Assembly (NCBI GenBank): GCA_029834535.1
Contig: JAQMWT010000067.1
Span: 1 to 64,000, forward strand
Length of the DNA: 64,000 nucleotides
Direction of reading: 5' to 3'
DNA from: Chrysophaeum taylorii
Lineage: Eukaryota > Sar > Pelagophyceae > Pelagomonadales > Pelagomonadaceae
The translations under genes were made by a program, and so were the position numbers. Under the pieces are notes generated by a model. That model saw only the letters and a program-made list of their open reading frames with translations, had not been told where the DNA came from and did no database searches. Positions 37,825-47,480 of this stretch are shown here, piece after piece (within the stretch, counting starts at the first letter, position 1; every line of letters starts with the position of its first letter).

Positions 37825-40109
37825 GTGAAAGGCAAACAACAACGTGCAAAACGCAACCCCATAACGATGGCGACTCACGACCCACAAATTCCGAGTCTGG
37901 AATCAACGAAGCCATTCGCTACACAACAAGCTCTCTGGCACCAGCTCCAAGCTAATTTGCAACAGCTCAAAGCTACTTTCTTAGATCAACTCGCCGCTGA
38001 TAACGCGGCCTTAAAAGCCAACAGCGCCGCTGACTTCGCTAATCTCAGAGCCAAACACGCTGCCGAAAATGATGCGCTCGCCGCAAAAATCGCTGCCGCA
38101 ATCGCAGCTCAAGACGAGCAACTCGATCAAGACGTGCAACTCGATCAAGACGAGCAATTCGAACAAGCTTCCACAACAGCTGTTCTTACGGCAACCCCCC
38201 TCAAGAAAAACGAAGTCGCGACCCAAGGCCCGATCATCTCGATGGTCACCCCCCCTTATGCCGACAACTCCGCCGGATGTCAAACACCCCACGGCAAAAT
38301 CTCAGACCCCACTACCTTCCCTCCGGACCCAGGCATAGCCAAGGTTACTCCACAACCTGGCACGTTTACGAGGACACTCCACCTTGTTCGATTATCGCAC
38401 CAGCAATGTTGAACACTCCACCACCACTCAACAATAATCTCTTCATTCCACCAACCCCACCGGAGCCTCCACCTCCTTTACTGGAGCCTAACTCCCCACT
38501 ATCGGCGACTCCCACTTCACCATCTTTTCAAGTTCCCCAACATCCTCGTCAACCCCTTCGCCGCAACACTCATTACCTTCCTGATGATCATGCCACCTAC
38601 GGCCATGACGGCCCCGGCACCGTCATCCCTGACCAAGCCCCCACCGCGGCTCAAGCTCCTGCCGCCCCACCGTCGGACTCTCCTGTCCAATATCCATCAT
38701 ACTCCGCGAGTCACTCTCCTCAAGAATTTCATCTCCATTCACAAGACCATGCCACCTACGGCCACGACGACCCCGGCACTTCAATTCGTACCCCAGCTCC
38801 TTCCGCAGCTCAAGCTACTGCCGCCCAACCATCGGACCATCCTGACCGACCTTGATCACCTTTCGAAAGTCGTCGCTGTTCCCCCGATTTTCATATCCAC
38901 CCGCGTGACTACGCACTCCACGGCTACGACCATTCCTCCATCTCCACCCAAGCAACACTCCACCTCCCTTCTCAAAGTTCCAATGCACCTCCGTCTGCGC
39001 TCCAACGCGAGTTGGCCACCACTCAGGTTGCATTCCGCTCCCAAATCGCCGACTTGGCCGCAACCAAGGCCATGCTCATTCGCAAGGACGACGCTTTGTC
39101 CTCCACAGCCGCCAAACTCACCATAACCGACGCCGCCCTAGCGTTCGCCACCGCCCAGCTCGCCATCCAAAAAGCTGACGAATTGGACTACACCCGCGCG
39201 GAACTCCATCTCACCCACACCCAGTTCAAGGCACTCGAAACTGCTCACGCTGATATCCGCCGCAACTCCCACTTTAAAACCAACGCCGTCCTCAACACCA
39301 TCCTTACCTCCTTGGATGCCACCCACCCCACCCAAGATGCTGCATCGCATCTTTCACCTCCATTCCACCTCCACAACCTACCTTCCTTCCCTTCCGAACC
39401 AATCTCCAATACCTCTCTCCCGATTCTCCCCGAGTATCATCACCACCTCCACGGATGCCCCGGACCTGGTTCTCCTGGTTCACCACCCACTCCGTCTCTC
39501 TGTTCTCAACCTCCCGCCATCTCTGGCCCCTCCTCCTCTGCCAAATCACTCTTCGCCTCTCTAGCACCCCCTGAACCCCTTTGCACCCGCTCGCCTTCTC
39601 AGCCACCTAGTTCATCCCAACTCGACCACATCCCCGCGTCCGAGTTGCGAGGGCGCACATCCAACACCGGCGACCGTATCCCTACCACCAGCGACGATCA
39701 TCACCACGTGCAAAGTCCCACCAAGAGTCAAGACCACCCACATCAAGAGTCGACAAGTTCCGAACTATCAAAAGACAGCCCTTTGCCAGACGGTCATGCT
39801 CACCATCATGCTGCCAAGACATATGCACAAGGGCTTCTTCTCTCCTCGGGCACAACGGCCCAGGAAGCAGTCTTGTCGAAGGAACACCAAGCCACCTCGA
39901 TCCCACTTTCGACAAGTCAAAGAACAAGACACCTCGAGACGTTCCCGAGTATTATGCCTACATCGACTATGGCAACCACTCCCAAGGACCCAAGGCTCCG
40001 CCGTACTCTATGCCCCAGGCACAAGAGCCGCAGGCTACTGAGAACATCCCCTCACATTCAGCCCCCTGGTATGATGCATGCAGCGAAGAAGCAAGACCCA
40101 CTTCACTAG
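37825..40109 (+). pseudogene. plus-strand gag-like, coiled-coil and low-complexity ORFs (element C)
   Basis: The series starts at 37867 or 37825 (MATHDPQIPSLESTKPF) with an Ala/Glu/Asp coiled coil (LQQLKATFLDQLAADNAALK, LDQDVQLDQDEQFEQ). It then passes through overlapping frames 38277-38855, 38584-39126 and 39012-40109. One frame holds two repeats of DHATYGHD[DG]PGT separated by about 50 residues; another has a second coiled coil (RSQIADLAATKAML..ALAFATAQLAIQ). The Pro/Ser/His-rich spacers resemble gag or linker sequence. Frame changes near 38850 and 39880 suggest decay. It begins shortly after the hAT element and runs to an LTR-like repeat, so I treat it as element C. Confidence 0.4.
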
Positions 40110-42175
40110 CCTCGAAGATGGTCTCCTCGACCATTCCAGATCAGCCACCTGATCCAAGCACCATCACCAATGCCCCCGTAATGCCGTATCCACAAGGACA
40201 AGACACGCTGTCCACGGTCCCACGGTCAACATACTCGCAGGTACTCACCGCACCTGCAGGTATCAGCTCAGATTCACCAGGCACTCCCGCCTTGTTCGAT
40301 ATCTCTCGATCAGCAGCTCCCGATCACTTCGAAGCTGGTTCCACCTCGCTGCCTTCTCTCCCCGAAGACAGGCGCGCACTGCCGCTCACCGGCACTTGCT
40401 GTTGCACCCACCATCCATCTTCTCGGCCGGATGCACTGGATGACACTGCTCAGCAGGTTGCATGGACCCATCTGCGATCACCATGTCACGATTCGATGGA
40501 TATCTTCGCACGAGCACCAGTCGCAGCACATGATCACCCGCTCCCCAAATTTGAGTCAGAGGACGCAATCCTTTCGGCTGCCGATCCTTATGTCTCACCG
40601 CGACCAAGCTTCTGGAAAGCCTTCCCCATGGCCGCAGTAACAGACAGAGATTTCGAGAGTTCTGAACGGCCCGATCAGCCGCAAACCATGCACGATTCCA
40701 TTGCGACCACTTCGGTCCTTTATGTCCCCTTGCATAGCTCTCTTCTGGACGCCACACGCTCGCGCTGCCTCCGGAAAATCGATGTTGCGCTCTCAGGAAA
40801 CATTCTCCGCGCAGTATGCACAGACTCGCTCCACCTGAACCGCTTCTGTCAGCACTTTGGCATCGCTGGAATGTACGACAAACGTTCCACGCCAGCTGCC
40901 GGCTCCATCACAAACATGCATCCAAGTCACGCACGTTGCCTCCCTCAAAAGCGCCTTATCGCTCGGCACGTCACTCCTCATTTGAGGACGCATGTCACAT
41001 GCCCGCACCTTCGAATGCTCTACACGCCTATGGGCAACCCTGGTCACTACGGCACTCACTGCTCTGGTCCCCGCATCTCCGCTATTGAGGATGCACCCAG
41101 CAGGACTGACCCTTTCATCGCCCTTGGTTCTACTGCACTTCTCTCCTTCGGCGATCCCCCTTTTCGAATTCCTGCCCTGGACCCCAAGCATTCCGCGCCG
41201 GATACTCCCCACCACGGGATCTCAGCTCACGCGCCCATCTGCCCTACCTTGCAGACAGGTCAGCCGCGAGCCACACCCCTTTTGGCACTGACTTCGGACC
41301 ACTCGCATCACGCGCTTTTGCTCTTGGAGCATGACACGCTTTTCGATGCTCTCCGCGTCGCCGCCTCTAACACCAAGACACTCGTCATTTCCACCGACGC
41401 TCCGCGCCGCAACGTATCTCACGACCTTCAGATCACCGAAATAAGTCGCTCGCGCCCGCACCACGTCGCGCACGCCTTACGAGGGCGTATTTCAATTGGT
41501 GACCTCACAGGTCTATTGATGCATTTTCCGACGTCGAGCTTTGAACTTACGAGTCACTTTACGGCAATCCCCAATGCCAAGACGTCTGAAGCTGCGCAAC
41601 CATGTCTCTGGAACTCCAAAGCCACAAAAACGGCCAGACAAGAAAGCACTCAGCTCTCCACAGCTGCTAAACAGCTACTTCTAGTCTCGCACATAGTAAC
41701 GAGTACTATCTCGCAGTCTCTATTAGACGACAAGACGAAAGATAAGACCACAACGGCCAGCTACACCAGCCAGCTCATTGATGTAGCAGACGAGACAATG
41801 CAAACCAACTGCACAGCACGGTTCCAGACTATGCAGACGATGCTCAGGTCCAACGCTCAATTGCTCGACCACGCACACGTTCTGTCACCTGACCTTGCAC
41901 TGCTACTGGCTCCTGTCTCATTCATAGCTGATGCACCCCATCCGATGGACCAGTCCTTCAGATATGTCCCGCTCACAGAAGCACCACTGCAGGACAAACA
42001 GGTACATCATAAAGATACAGGTAAACGCACCACGATCACGCGCACAAGCTCATTACGCCTATCCGATCACGACGAGACGAAGCTACAGCTTTGCTTGTTC
42101 CCTTCGCCTCTGGAAGACAAAGGCCGCCTTCCAGTCCCCCAGGCTTGTCAGTGTAAACGCTTCTATGGGACCTAA
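40010..42175 (+). CDS. long plus-strand ORF of element C, unknown product
   Basis: An open frame of 721 codons. The upstream reading in the same frame (TPRDVPEYYAYIDYGNH) extends it to about 39880. The composition is Ser/Pro/His/Thr-rich with scattered Cys-His pairs (TGTCCCTHHPSS, HCSGPR) and helical parts near the end (SYTSQLIDVADETMQ, QTMQTMLRSNAQLLDHAHVL). The last residues, QCKRFYGT, are encoded by the start of the LTR-like repeat at 42155, so the frame abuts a 3' LTR as in a retroelement. I see no RT, integrase or protease, so this would be a non-autonomous element or a captured sequence. Confidence 0.4.
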   Translation: MPQAQEPQATENIPSHSAPWYDACSEEARPTSLASKMVSSTIPDQPPDPSTITNAPVMPYPQGQDTLSTVPRSTYSQVLTAPAGISSDSPGTPALFDISRSAAPDHFEAGSTSLPSLPEDRRALPLTGTCCCTHHPSSRPDALDDTAQQVAWTHLRSPCHDSMDIFARAPVAAHDHPLPKFESEDAILSAADPYVSPRPSFWKAFPMAAVTDRDFESSERPDQPQTMHDSIATTSVLYVPLHSSLLDATRSRCLRKIDVALSGNILRAVCTDSLHLNRFCQHFGIAGMYDKRSTPAAGSITNMHPSHARCLPQKRLIARHVTPHLRTHVTCPHLRMLYTPMGNPGHYGTHCSGPRISAIEDAPSRTDPFIALGSTALLSFGDPPFRIPALDPKHSAPDTPHHGISAHAPICPTLQTGQPRATPLLALTSDHSHHALLLLEHDTLFDALRVAASNTKTLVISTDAPRRNVSHDLQITEISRSRPHHVAHALRGRISIGDLTGLLMHFPTSSFELTSHFTAIPNAKTSEAAQPCLWNSKATKTARQESTQLSTAAKQLLLVSHIVTSTISQSLLDDKTKDKTTTASYTSQLIDVADETMQTNCTARFQTMQTMLRSNAQLLDHAHVLSPDLALLLAPVSFIADAPHPMDQSFRYVPLTEAPLQDKQVHHKDTGKRTTITRTSSLRLSDHDETKLQLCLFPSPLEDKGRLPVPQACQCKRFYGT

Positions 42176-42310
42176 TAATGTCCTTAAGGAGTTAGGGCCT
42201 AAATCCCTACCTTGTGTAGTAGCATGTGACAAGCGGAATGGTCTGTACACGCCTAAGACTGCACGGAGTCTCTGCCATGTACCCGGAGAGGGTCAAATCT
42301 CTCCAATGTC
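42155..42310 (+). repeat. type A LTR-like repeat, plus-strand copy 1
   Basis: It starts CAGTGTAAACGCTTCTATGG and matches 4310-4150 of the minus strand. A TATAAATA lies about 30 bp after the match (42341-42348), as in the type A LTR. It begins inside the last codons of the 721-codon ORF. Confidence 0.8.
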
Positions 42311-42654
42311 ACCACTTGTTGCTCTCCGCGATGCAATCACTATAAATAATGCTTCTAACGACCAGTCCGAAGACCATGACTCTTCCTCTCCAGAATTAAA
42401 GAGACTCGAAGACAATAGTGATGATGAGTTGGACCACGCATCTGATGCTGAGGATGCTGTTTCTCTACGCAACGTAACAACACGTCCAACTTCCTCCTCC
42501 TAACGTTAATTGTTATGTTACCTTCTCCTTTATGTTGTTGTTTTATGTTTAAGTTAGTCGCTGTTCTCATGTATCGTACACAAGCTTCACACTCAAGAAC
42601 GTCTGGAATGCATAAAGCCTTTCACACGTTGAGGGGGTCCAGAGCGCTTCGTTC

Positions 42655-42830
42655 CTCGTTGTCAGTGTAAACGCTTCTATGGGATTTAACGTCCTTAAGG
42701 AGCTAGGGCCTAAATTCCTACCTTGTGTAGTAGCATGTGACAAGCGGAATTAATGGTCTGTACACGCCTAAGACTGCACGCAGTCTCTACCATGTACGCG
42801 GAGAGGGTCAAATCTCTCCAGACGTTTACC
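42655..42830 (+). repeat. type A LTR-like repeat, plus-strand copy 2
   Basis: A second direct copy, starting CGTTCCTCGTTGTCAGTGTA, 507 bp after copy 1. The 500-bp spacing equals the likely length of one LTR (about 480-510 bp at 3830-4310), as expected of tandem or back-to-back LTRs. Confidence 0.8.
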
Positions 42831-42944
42831 AGATCTGACCACTGTCATCGCGACGACGCCAAAGTCAAGATTTTTGATGTGACAAAATTTTCGAGTCGCG
42901 GTGCAGCCCTTACAAGTCTCCGTTCGTTGTGCTCGCGCTCATCA

Positions 42945-43165
42945 TCATGGTCTAGCGCGTCGCCCCGTAGGTATGTAGGAATCACGTGTTAACCTACTGA
43001 TGTGTTTCTATGTATCGTCTGTCGTGTGCCGAGGCTAGGGGAACTGGACCCTGCCTTTTTGTTCCCTCCCTGAAACCTGTAAGCTTGCCACACTCACACG
43101 GTGTCATAGACGGGATGGTCTCAGGGTGACTTAACCACTGCCTTCTCTGCAGATACGTGATGGGC
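42945..43165 (+). repeat. type B LTR-like repeat, plus-strand copy
   Basis: CATGGTCTAGCGCGTCGCCC through GACGGGATGGTCTCAGGGTG matches the minus strand at about 15130-14940 (LTR-like region of element B). The match fades after CTCTGCAGATACGTGATGGG. Confidence 0.75.
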
Positions 43166-43759
43166 GCGGTTTCAGTTCAAGCAATTCGAACCAAGCTGTG
43201 CCAACGGCAGATTCAGAAGGAGCGGCAAGGGTGGCGGCGACGAGGAGGAGGCGAAAAAAGCCGAGGTCAGGAGCTCAAACTTCTGCGAGGGCGACGCCTT
43301 TGTGGGATCAGCACGCCCGTAACGGAATTCGGCAACGGCTCCGACAAATCCGACTCCTTCCTCAGGTCCGAGCGGCTTCAAGTCGAAACCAAATTGCTGC
43401 GTCCATCGACGGGCTGGCAGTTGATTATCGACGACGGCGGTCAGAAGGTGTTGAACGAGCAGATGGCCCTCAAAAAGAAACACCAATTCATTTATTTATT
43501 TATTTAGTCGAGAAGGAGAACGAGGTTACAACTCTTGATTAAGAAACGACGACGCGAGCGAGAGGATGACATTGTCGAGTTGGAGAAGATCGAAGGCGCT
43601 GACGACCCTTACCCCATTCGTCGAGGTTATTATTACCTTGAAGACTTCCAACTTTCCAACTCCAGTCCCTTGTGCGTTCTCTTGAGCTCGTATTGTCACC
43701 TATTACCGATCATCGGCTATTTCTTTGATAACACGCGACCGAGCGTCTGCGTGGAAGGG

Positions 43760-44055
43760 GGCGGTTACACGGGGCGGCCGTCGCGATCGAAGACGCGAAT
43801 CCAGCTGTCCGGCTGGAATTGGATCTCGCCAAGGAGGTCGGACTGGAGGTTGTTGGTGCCGACGCGACGATCGATTCAAAAATTTTGTGGCACAGCAGCA
43901 TACGAGTGGAGGGGAGCTCGCCGATCAGCGCACTTCAAGCTTGCGCCAGAGCACTGCGAACGAGCATGCCAAAAGCGCATAGTTGAAGCTGTCTTCTGGC
44001 GAGCCAGAGACGTGCTAGCACGGCGAACGGAGCAGCAGTAGGCCGGAGGGTCGCC

Positions 44056-44130
<75 letters not shown>

Positions 44131-44560
44131 AAGAAACTTCTGGGAAATAATGCTGCCGCTCTCGAACTGCTCATACGGTGACGTGGGGCGGTTCCAATCA
44201 TGCACGGAAGCTGATGTCAAAGAAGAGGAAACGACGCCGCGCGAAGCTCGGGCCAACAGGCCGTACTTATCCATGGTAACGCTGAGGTTTGTCCACCGCA
44301 CAGCCCGGGTTTTTGATCTCGAATACGCAGCCCTCGATGGCGCCGACGCAGCCCTTAAAGCACTGGTTGCAAGACGGAAGCTCGACAGCGTTCAAATCAG
44401 CCTCGGCGACCAGGAACCTTAGCTGCACGTTTATGGCGTCGATTCTGCGCCAGGCCGAGTTCTAGAACTCGGCAATTGAGAGGCCGTAGGTGATGTCCCA
44501 GAGCTCGGGTCCGATCTCGCTACGCGCGTCCGATCGTCGCGCCAGAGCGACGTCCCGAGT
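43760..44560 (-). pseudogene. PIF/Harbinger-like DDE transposase, degenerate
   Basis: Reading all minus frames gives, in order: IGPELWDITYGLSIAEF, a stop, NSAWRRIDAINVQLRFLVAE, LPSCNQCFKGCVGAIEGCVF (the GxxGAxDG catalytic block with Glu in place of Asp), EIKNP, KPQRYHG, KYGLLARASRGVVSSS, then after a (GA)n tract EDSFNYALLACSFAVLWRK and VGTNNLQSDLLGEIQFQPDS..DRDGRPV before a stop. These are the blocks of the DDE_4 family (HARBI1-like) in the correct order. Several stops and shifts, plus the microsatellite inside the coding region, mark it as dead. No terminal repeats were identified. Confidence 0.65.
44058..44126. repeat. (GA)n microsatellite inside the Harbinger-like gene
   Basis: About 34 uninterrupted GA units. 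In all minus frames it reads as Ser-Leu repeats. Confidence 0.95.
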
Positions 44561-45048
44561 CGTGATCCGATGCCGAATCTTCGACCTTCAACTCCTCCAA
44601 CCCCATTCGGAAGTTCCGCCGGAATGGAACACCCAGGACGACGACACCCACGCGTCCCAGTCGTAGCGCTTGTCAGTCAGGTTGGACTCGCTTAGTGCCA
44701 CGGAACTGGCGACCACAGGCGCTCTGCCACCACAATTGCGCAGCCGCCCTGGCCGGCGTTTTTTGCGCCTTGTGCTCGCGTCTTCACGCCAAAGATCTTA
44801 AACTAAGGCTCGTTCTCTAAAGAACGAAAGTGGGCCAAAAAAACAAAAATGAGGCGCTGATTTTTTGGTACGAGTCCCGATTTTATTTTGGTCCCCAACT
44901 TTCTTTCCTCTAGCTTTGTAGAAAAAAATATGAGTCAGCTTGACGTCATATGGCTTGGAGAGAGAGAGAGAGATTCTGACGTTGCATAGCATAATAGCCA
45001 TACATAAATAATCGGAGGCACCAGAGAGGCCATTGATTAGTGTCCCGT
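44560..45048. other. no gene recognised
   Basis: Mixed GC-rich (44560-44800) and AT-rich sequence with a short (GA)n tract (44959-44974). No frame here carries a recognisable motif. Part may be the upstream end of the Harbinger-like element. Confidence 0.5.
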
Positions 45049-45174
45049 GTCGTCATATACTGAAAAGTACTCAAAACGGAAACGACGGACGTAATTGTTA
45101 GTACGAATACAAAATTTCGCTATGTATTGTTAGTACAAATATACAAATTTTCGGTATGTTTGGCGCTCAAATAA

Positions 45175-45384
45175 ACATCCTTCATGCTCCCCACACACAC
45201 CCCCCTCTTAGCAGTCGACATTTAAAGACAAACAAACTGACATCCTCACCACGCTCGACAACAAGGTGCAACTCTACGACATCAAAACCCTCGCTTGGGG
45301 TTCGTTGTACACCGCCCACGCCCTCCATCCCTCCCACCCGTCGCCTGTCGATCGGCGCGCAGCGCAAGTCCACTCCGAATACCT
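45175..45384 (+). mobile_element. 210-bp insertion of GLVFGAFG-family sequence with 11-bp duplication
   Basis: CGCTCAAATAA occurs at 45164-45174 and 45385-45395, while the left arm has only one related copy (GTGCTCTAATCG, inverted). The inserted sequence starts with the CTCTTAGCAGTCGACATTTA end seen at 34478, then encodes LYDIKTLAWGSLYTAHALHP and PVDRRAAQVHSEYLA, and stops abruptly. It is a truncated copy. Confidence 0.6.
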
Positions 45385-46019
45385 CGCTCAAATAAATAAT
45401 CAAAGCTTTCGTGATTTTATTTTTTTCGTGCCTCCGAAGCTAGCCGTTGACAATTTTGAATTATGGCGTACAGGAGCCGTTGCCAATAACGACTGAAAAA
45501 GATTCCGAGAACGGTCGAATATGTCGTGCGAGTCGTTGACAGCTTCTACATTGCTGCTGCTGCATCGAAAATCACGCCGTTATGTCGGAGCCGTTGGCGT
45601 TTTCACTTTTTCTTGAGTCCTTTTGAGGAGCTCGTTCTTGAATATTCCAAGAACGATGCTCATGCGTCAGATTCATAATAACGTAGCACTTCAAGGTTCG
45701 ACCAACTCTTTCTTCCGAATAACGACTTCCAAGAATTCCGAGAACAATGGAAAGCCTCGAAAATTTAATTGTTTCGTGGTAGGCGTTGTCTGCGTCGACA
45801 GACTTCGCGTGAACGCAGCAGTTCAAGCTTCGAACAGAAAGCATAGAAAAAGAGTGATGCCCACGTCTCAGGAACTCGCGGACCAGCGACGGCGTCTGCT
45901 CCAAAAAAGAGCGGCGCCTGGTCGCAGCGCCTGGTCGCGAGAGACACGAGCGGCGGCGACGAGGTTGCGATTGCGAGGGCGGCGAAGAACGCCAACTCGC
46001 AGGCCGCCGCTGTACGAAG

Positions 46020-46786
46020 CCAAGAGCGCGCCTTGCGCGCGGCACGCGACCAGGCTGCGATTAGGAGGGCGGCGAAGAACGCGAACCGCATGGCCGCGAA
46101 GAGGATCCACGAGGCTGCTGTCGTCAGGAGTCGCGGCGTTGAAAAGCTAAACACGATAATGCGGTCGACACCACCGGCGAAACTGATACGGTACATGAAC
46201 GCGACGATGACAACCAGTCTGCGAGAGAGACGCAAGACGACGATGCGCTCGGAACCAGCAGCGAAAGTGATGCCGTTCATGAACTCAAGCATGACTACGA
46301 GGCTGCGGTCGCCACGAGGGGCAAGGACGCGGAATGCAACGGCACAAAACCTGGCGAATACCAGCCACGACCGAAGCCAAAGATGACAATGCTCTCATCA
46401 CCACCGGCGAAAGTCACGCGGTAGATGAATCTCGGGGGGATGACAACCAGGTCGAGGTTGACAACCACGCTGCGGACCAGAAAACAAGCGCAACGCGTCG
46501 ACGGCGCCACCTTCTTCGTTCTGACGATGCTGCAGCACACGAACGAAACCTCCAAGCCAGACGAGATGCTCGCACGCGTCTGCGTTCTGACGCGAACGAT
46601 GGCGATGCTTGGGCGACAAGCACAGTCGAAGCTCGGGCTGCGAGTAAGCGGCGGCGCCGTGCTACTCCGATACGTTCGAACGCTATGCACAAAAAAATTG
46701 CCTCACGGCGCGGGAAATTTCGGGTTACCTCCTCGCAAGCAAGCAACGATCCGACATGCTGGAAGCTTGTCATCGACCACATATAG
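46020..46786 (+). pseudogene. Arg/Ala-rich ORF of the inverted repeat family, right copy
   Basis: Frames 46033-46386 (RAAKNANRMAAKRIHEAAVV) and 46334-46786 (ALITTGESHAVDESR..DAAAHERNLQARRDART..SKRRRRATPI) together match the left-arm ORF. Here the left copy's TGA is CGA, but an indel near 46340 breaks the frame instead. The ancestor must have had one open frame of at least 340 codons. Product unknown. Confidence 0.5.
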
Positions 46787-46882
46787 TGAGTGAGTGGCCC
46801 ACGAACTTTCTTTCTGCGAGGACAGATTTCGTTTTGATCGTTTTTCCTTGCAATGTGACTCAGTCCACGGCGTTGTCAGAAT

Positions 46883-47218
46883 ATGACCGAGTTATCCTCG
46901 ACGGCGCGACCCTTCCACATTTTCGAGACAGCGCCACTCATCATCTTGGCGCTTTGCATCTTGTCTTACGAGCATCGTCAGCTTCGCACTTTTAACGCAA
47001 CCAGAGCTTGTTTTGCGTTGGACACTACCATCGCAAGAAATGCAAAACGACGCGTTTCTCGCGTGCGGAGGCCAAAGACCCTTACGAATAAGAGAACCCG
47101 AATACCTCGAACTACCGACACAGTTCCCGCCAGGTACCACGATATGCCAGGATCAACACAACTACACCGGTTTTCGATGTTTTTTGGTCGCCCGAGAGAC
47201 GAAGCTACTCTCGACTAG
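46883..47218 (+). pseudogene. second ORF fragment of the inverted repeat family, right copy
   Basis: It starts MTELSSTARPFHIFETAPLI as in the left arm, and runs to PRDEATLD at the arm boundary. The overlapping frame 46756-46995 has CNVTQSTALSEYDRVILDGA. Not recognised. Confidence 0.35.
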
Positions 47219-47480
47219 GCACGAGTTGCTTGGGCTTTGATGACGATGTTGCCCGGATGAAGCAGCCAAAGAGCAGTACAGTGTTTACGAAATGTTGGGC
47301 GGTACAGAAGTCTCTGAAGGGCAGGATATTTCGTCGTCTGATGTGGCACCTTTTTGGAGAGAGAGATAGGGTCTAGTAGTTTTAGGGTGACTGTTTTCTA
47401 CAAAGCTTCAGCCATTTTTTTTTTGCCAAGAAACACGATTTTGGGGAGGAGGGATGGCCCGGATGAAGAAAGCGGACGCA

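Larger units (their letters stand above)
45049..47217 (+). repeat. right arm of the ~2-kb inverted repeat family
   Basis: The reverse complement of 31093-33014, about 85-90% identical by eye. It is about 250 bp longer, mostly because of a 210-bp insertion at 45175-45384 and small changes. It carries the AGTACGAATACAAAATTTCG / TATTGTTAGTAC repeats at 45095-45140 and the CAACGGCT-type repeats near 45450-45600. Confidence 0.85.

Noticed and set aside
40386-41215. Minus-strand frames (123 and 140 codons) opposite the 721-codon ORF
   Set aside because: Short, without motifs, and antisense to a longer frame that continues in its LTR context.
44058-44126. Ser-Leu repeat protein on the minus strand
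   Set aside because: It is the translation of the GA microsatellite in all frames.
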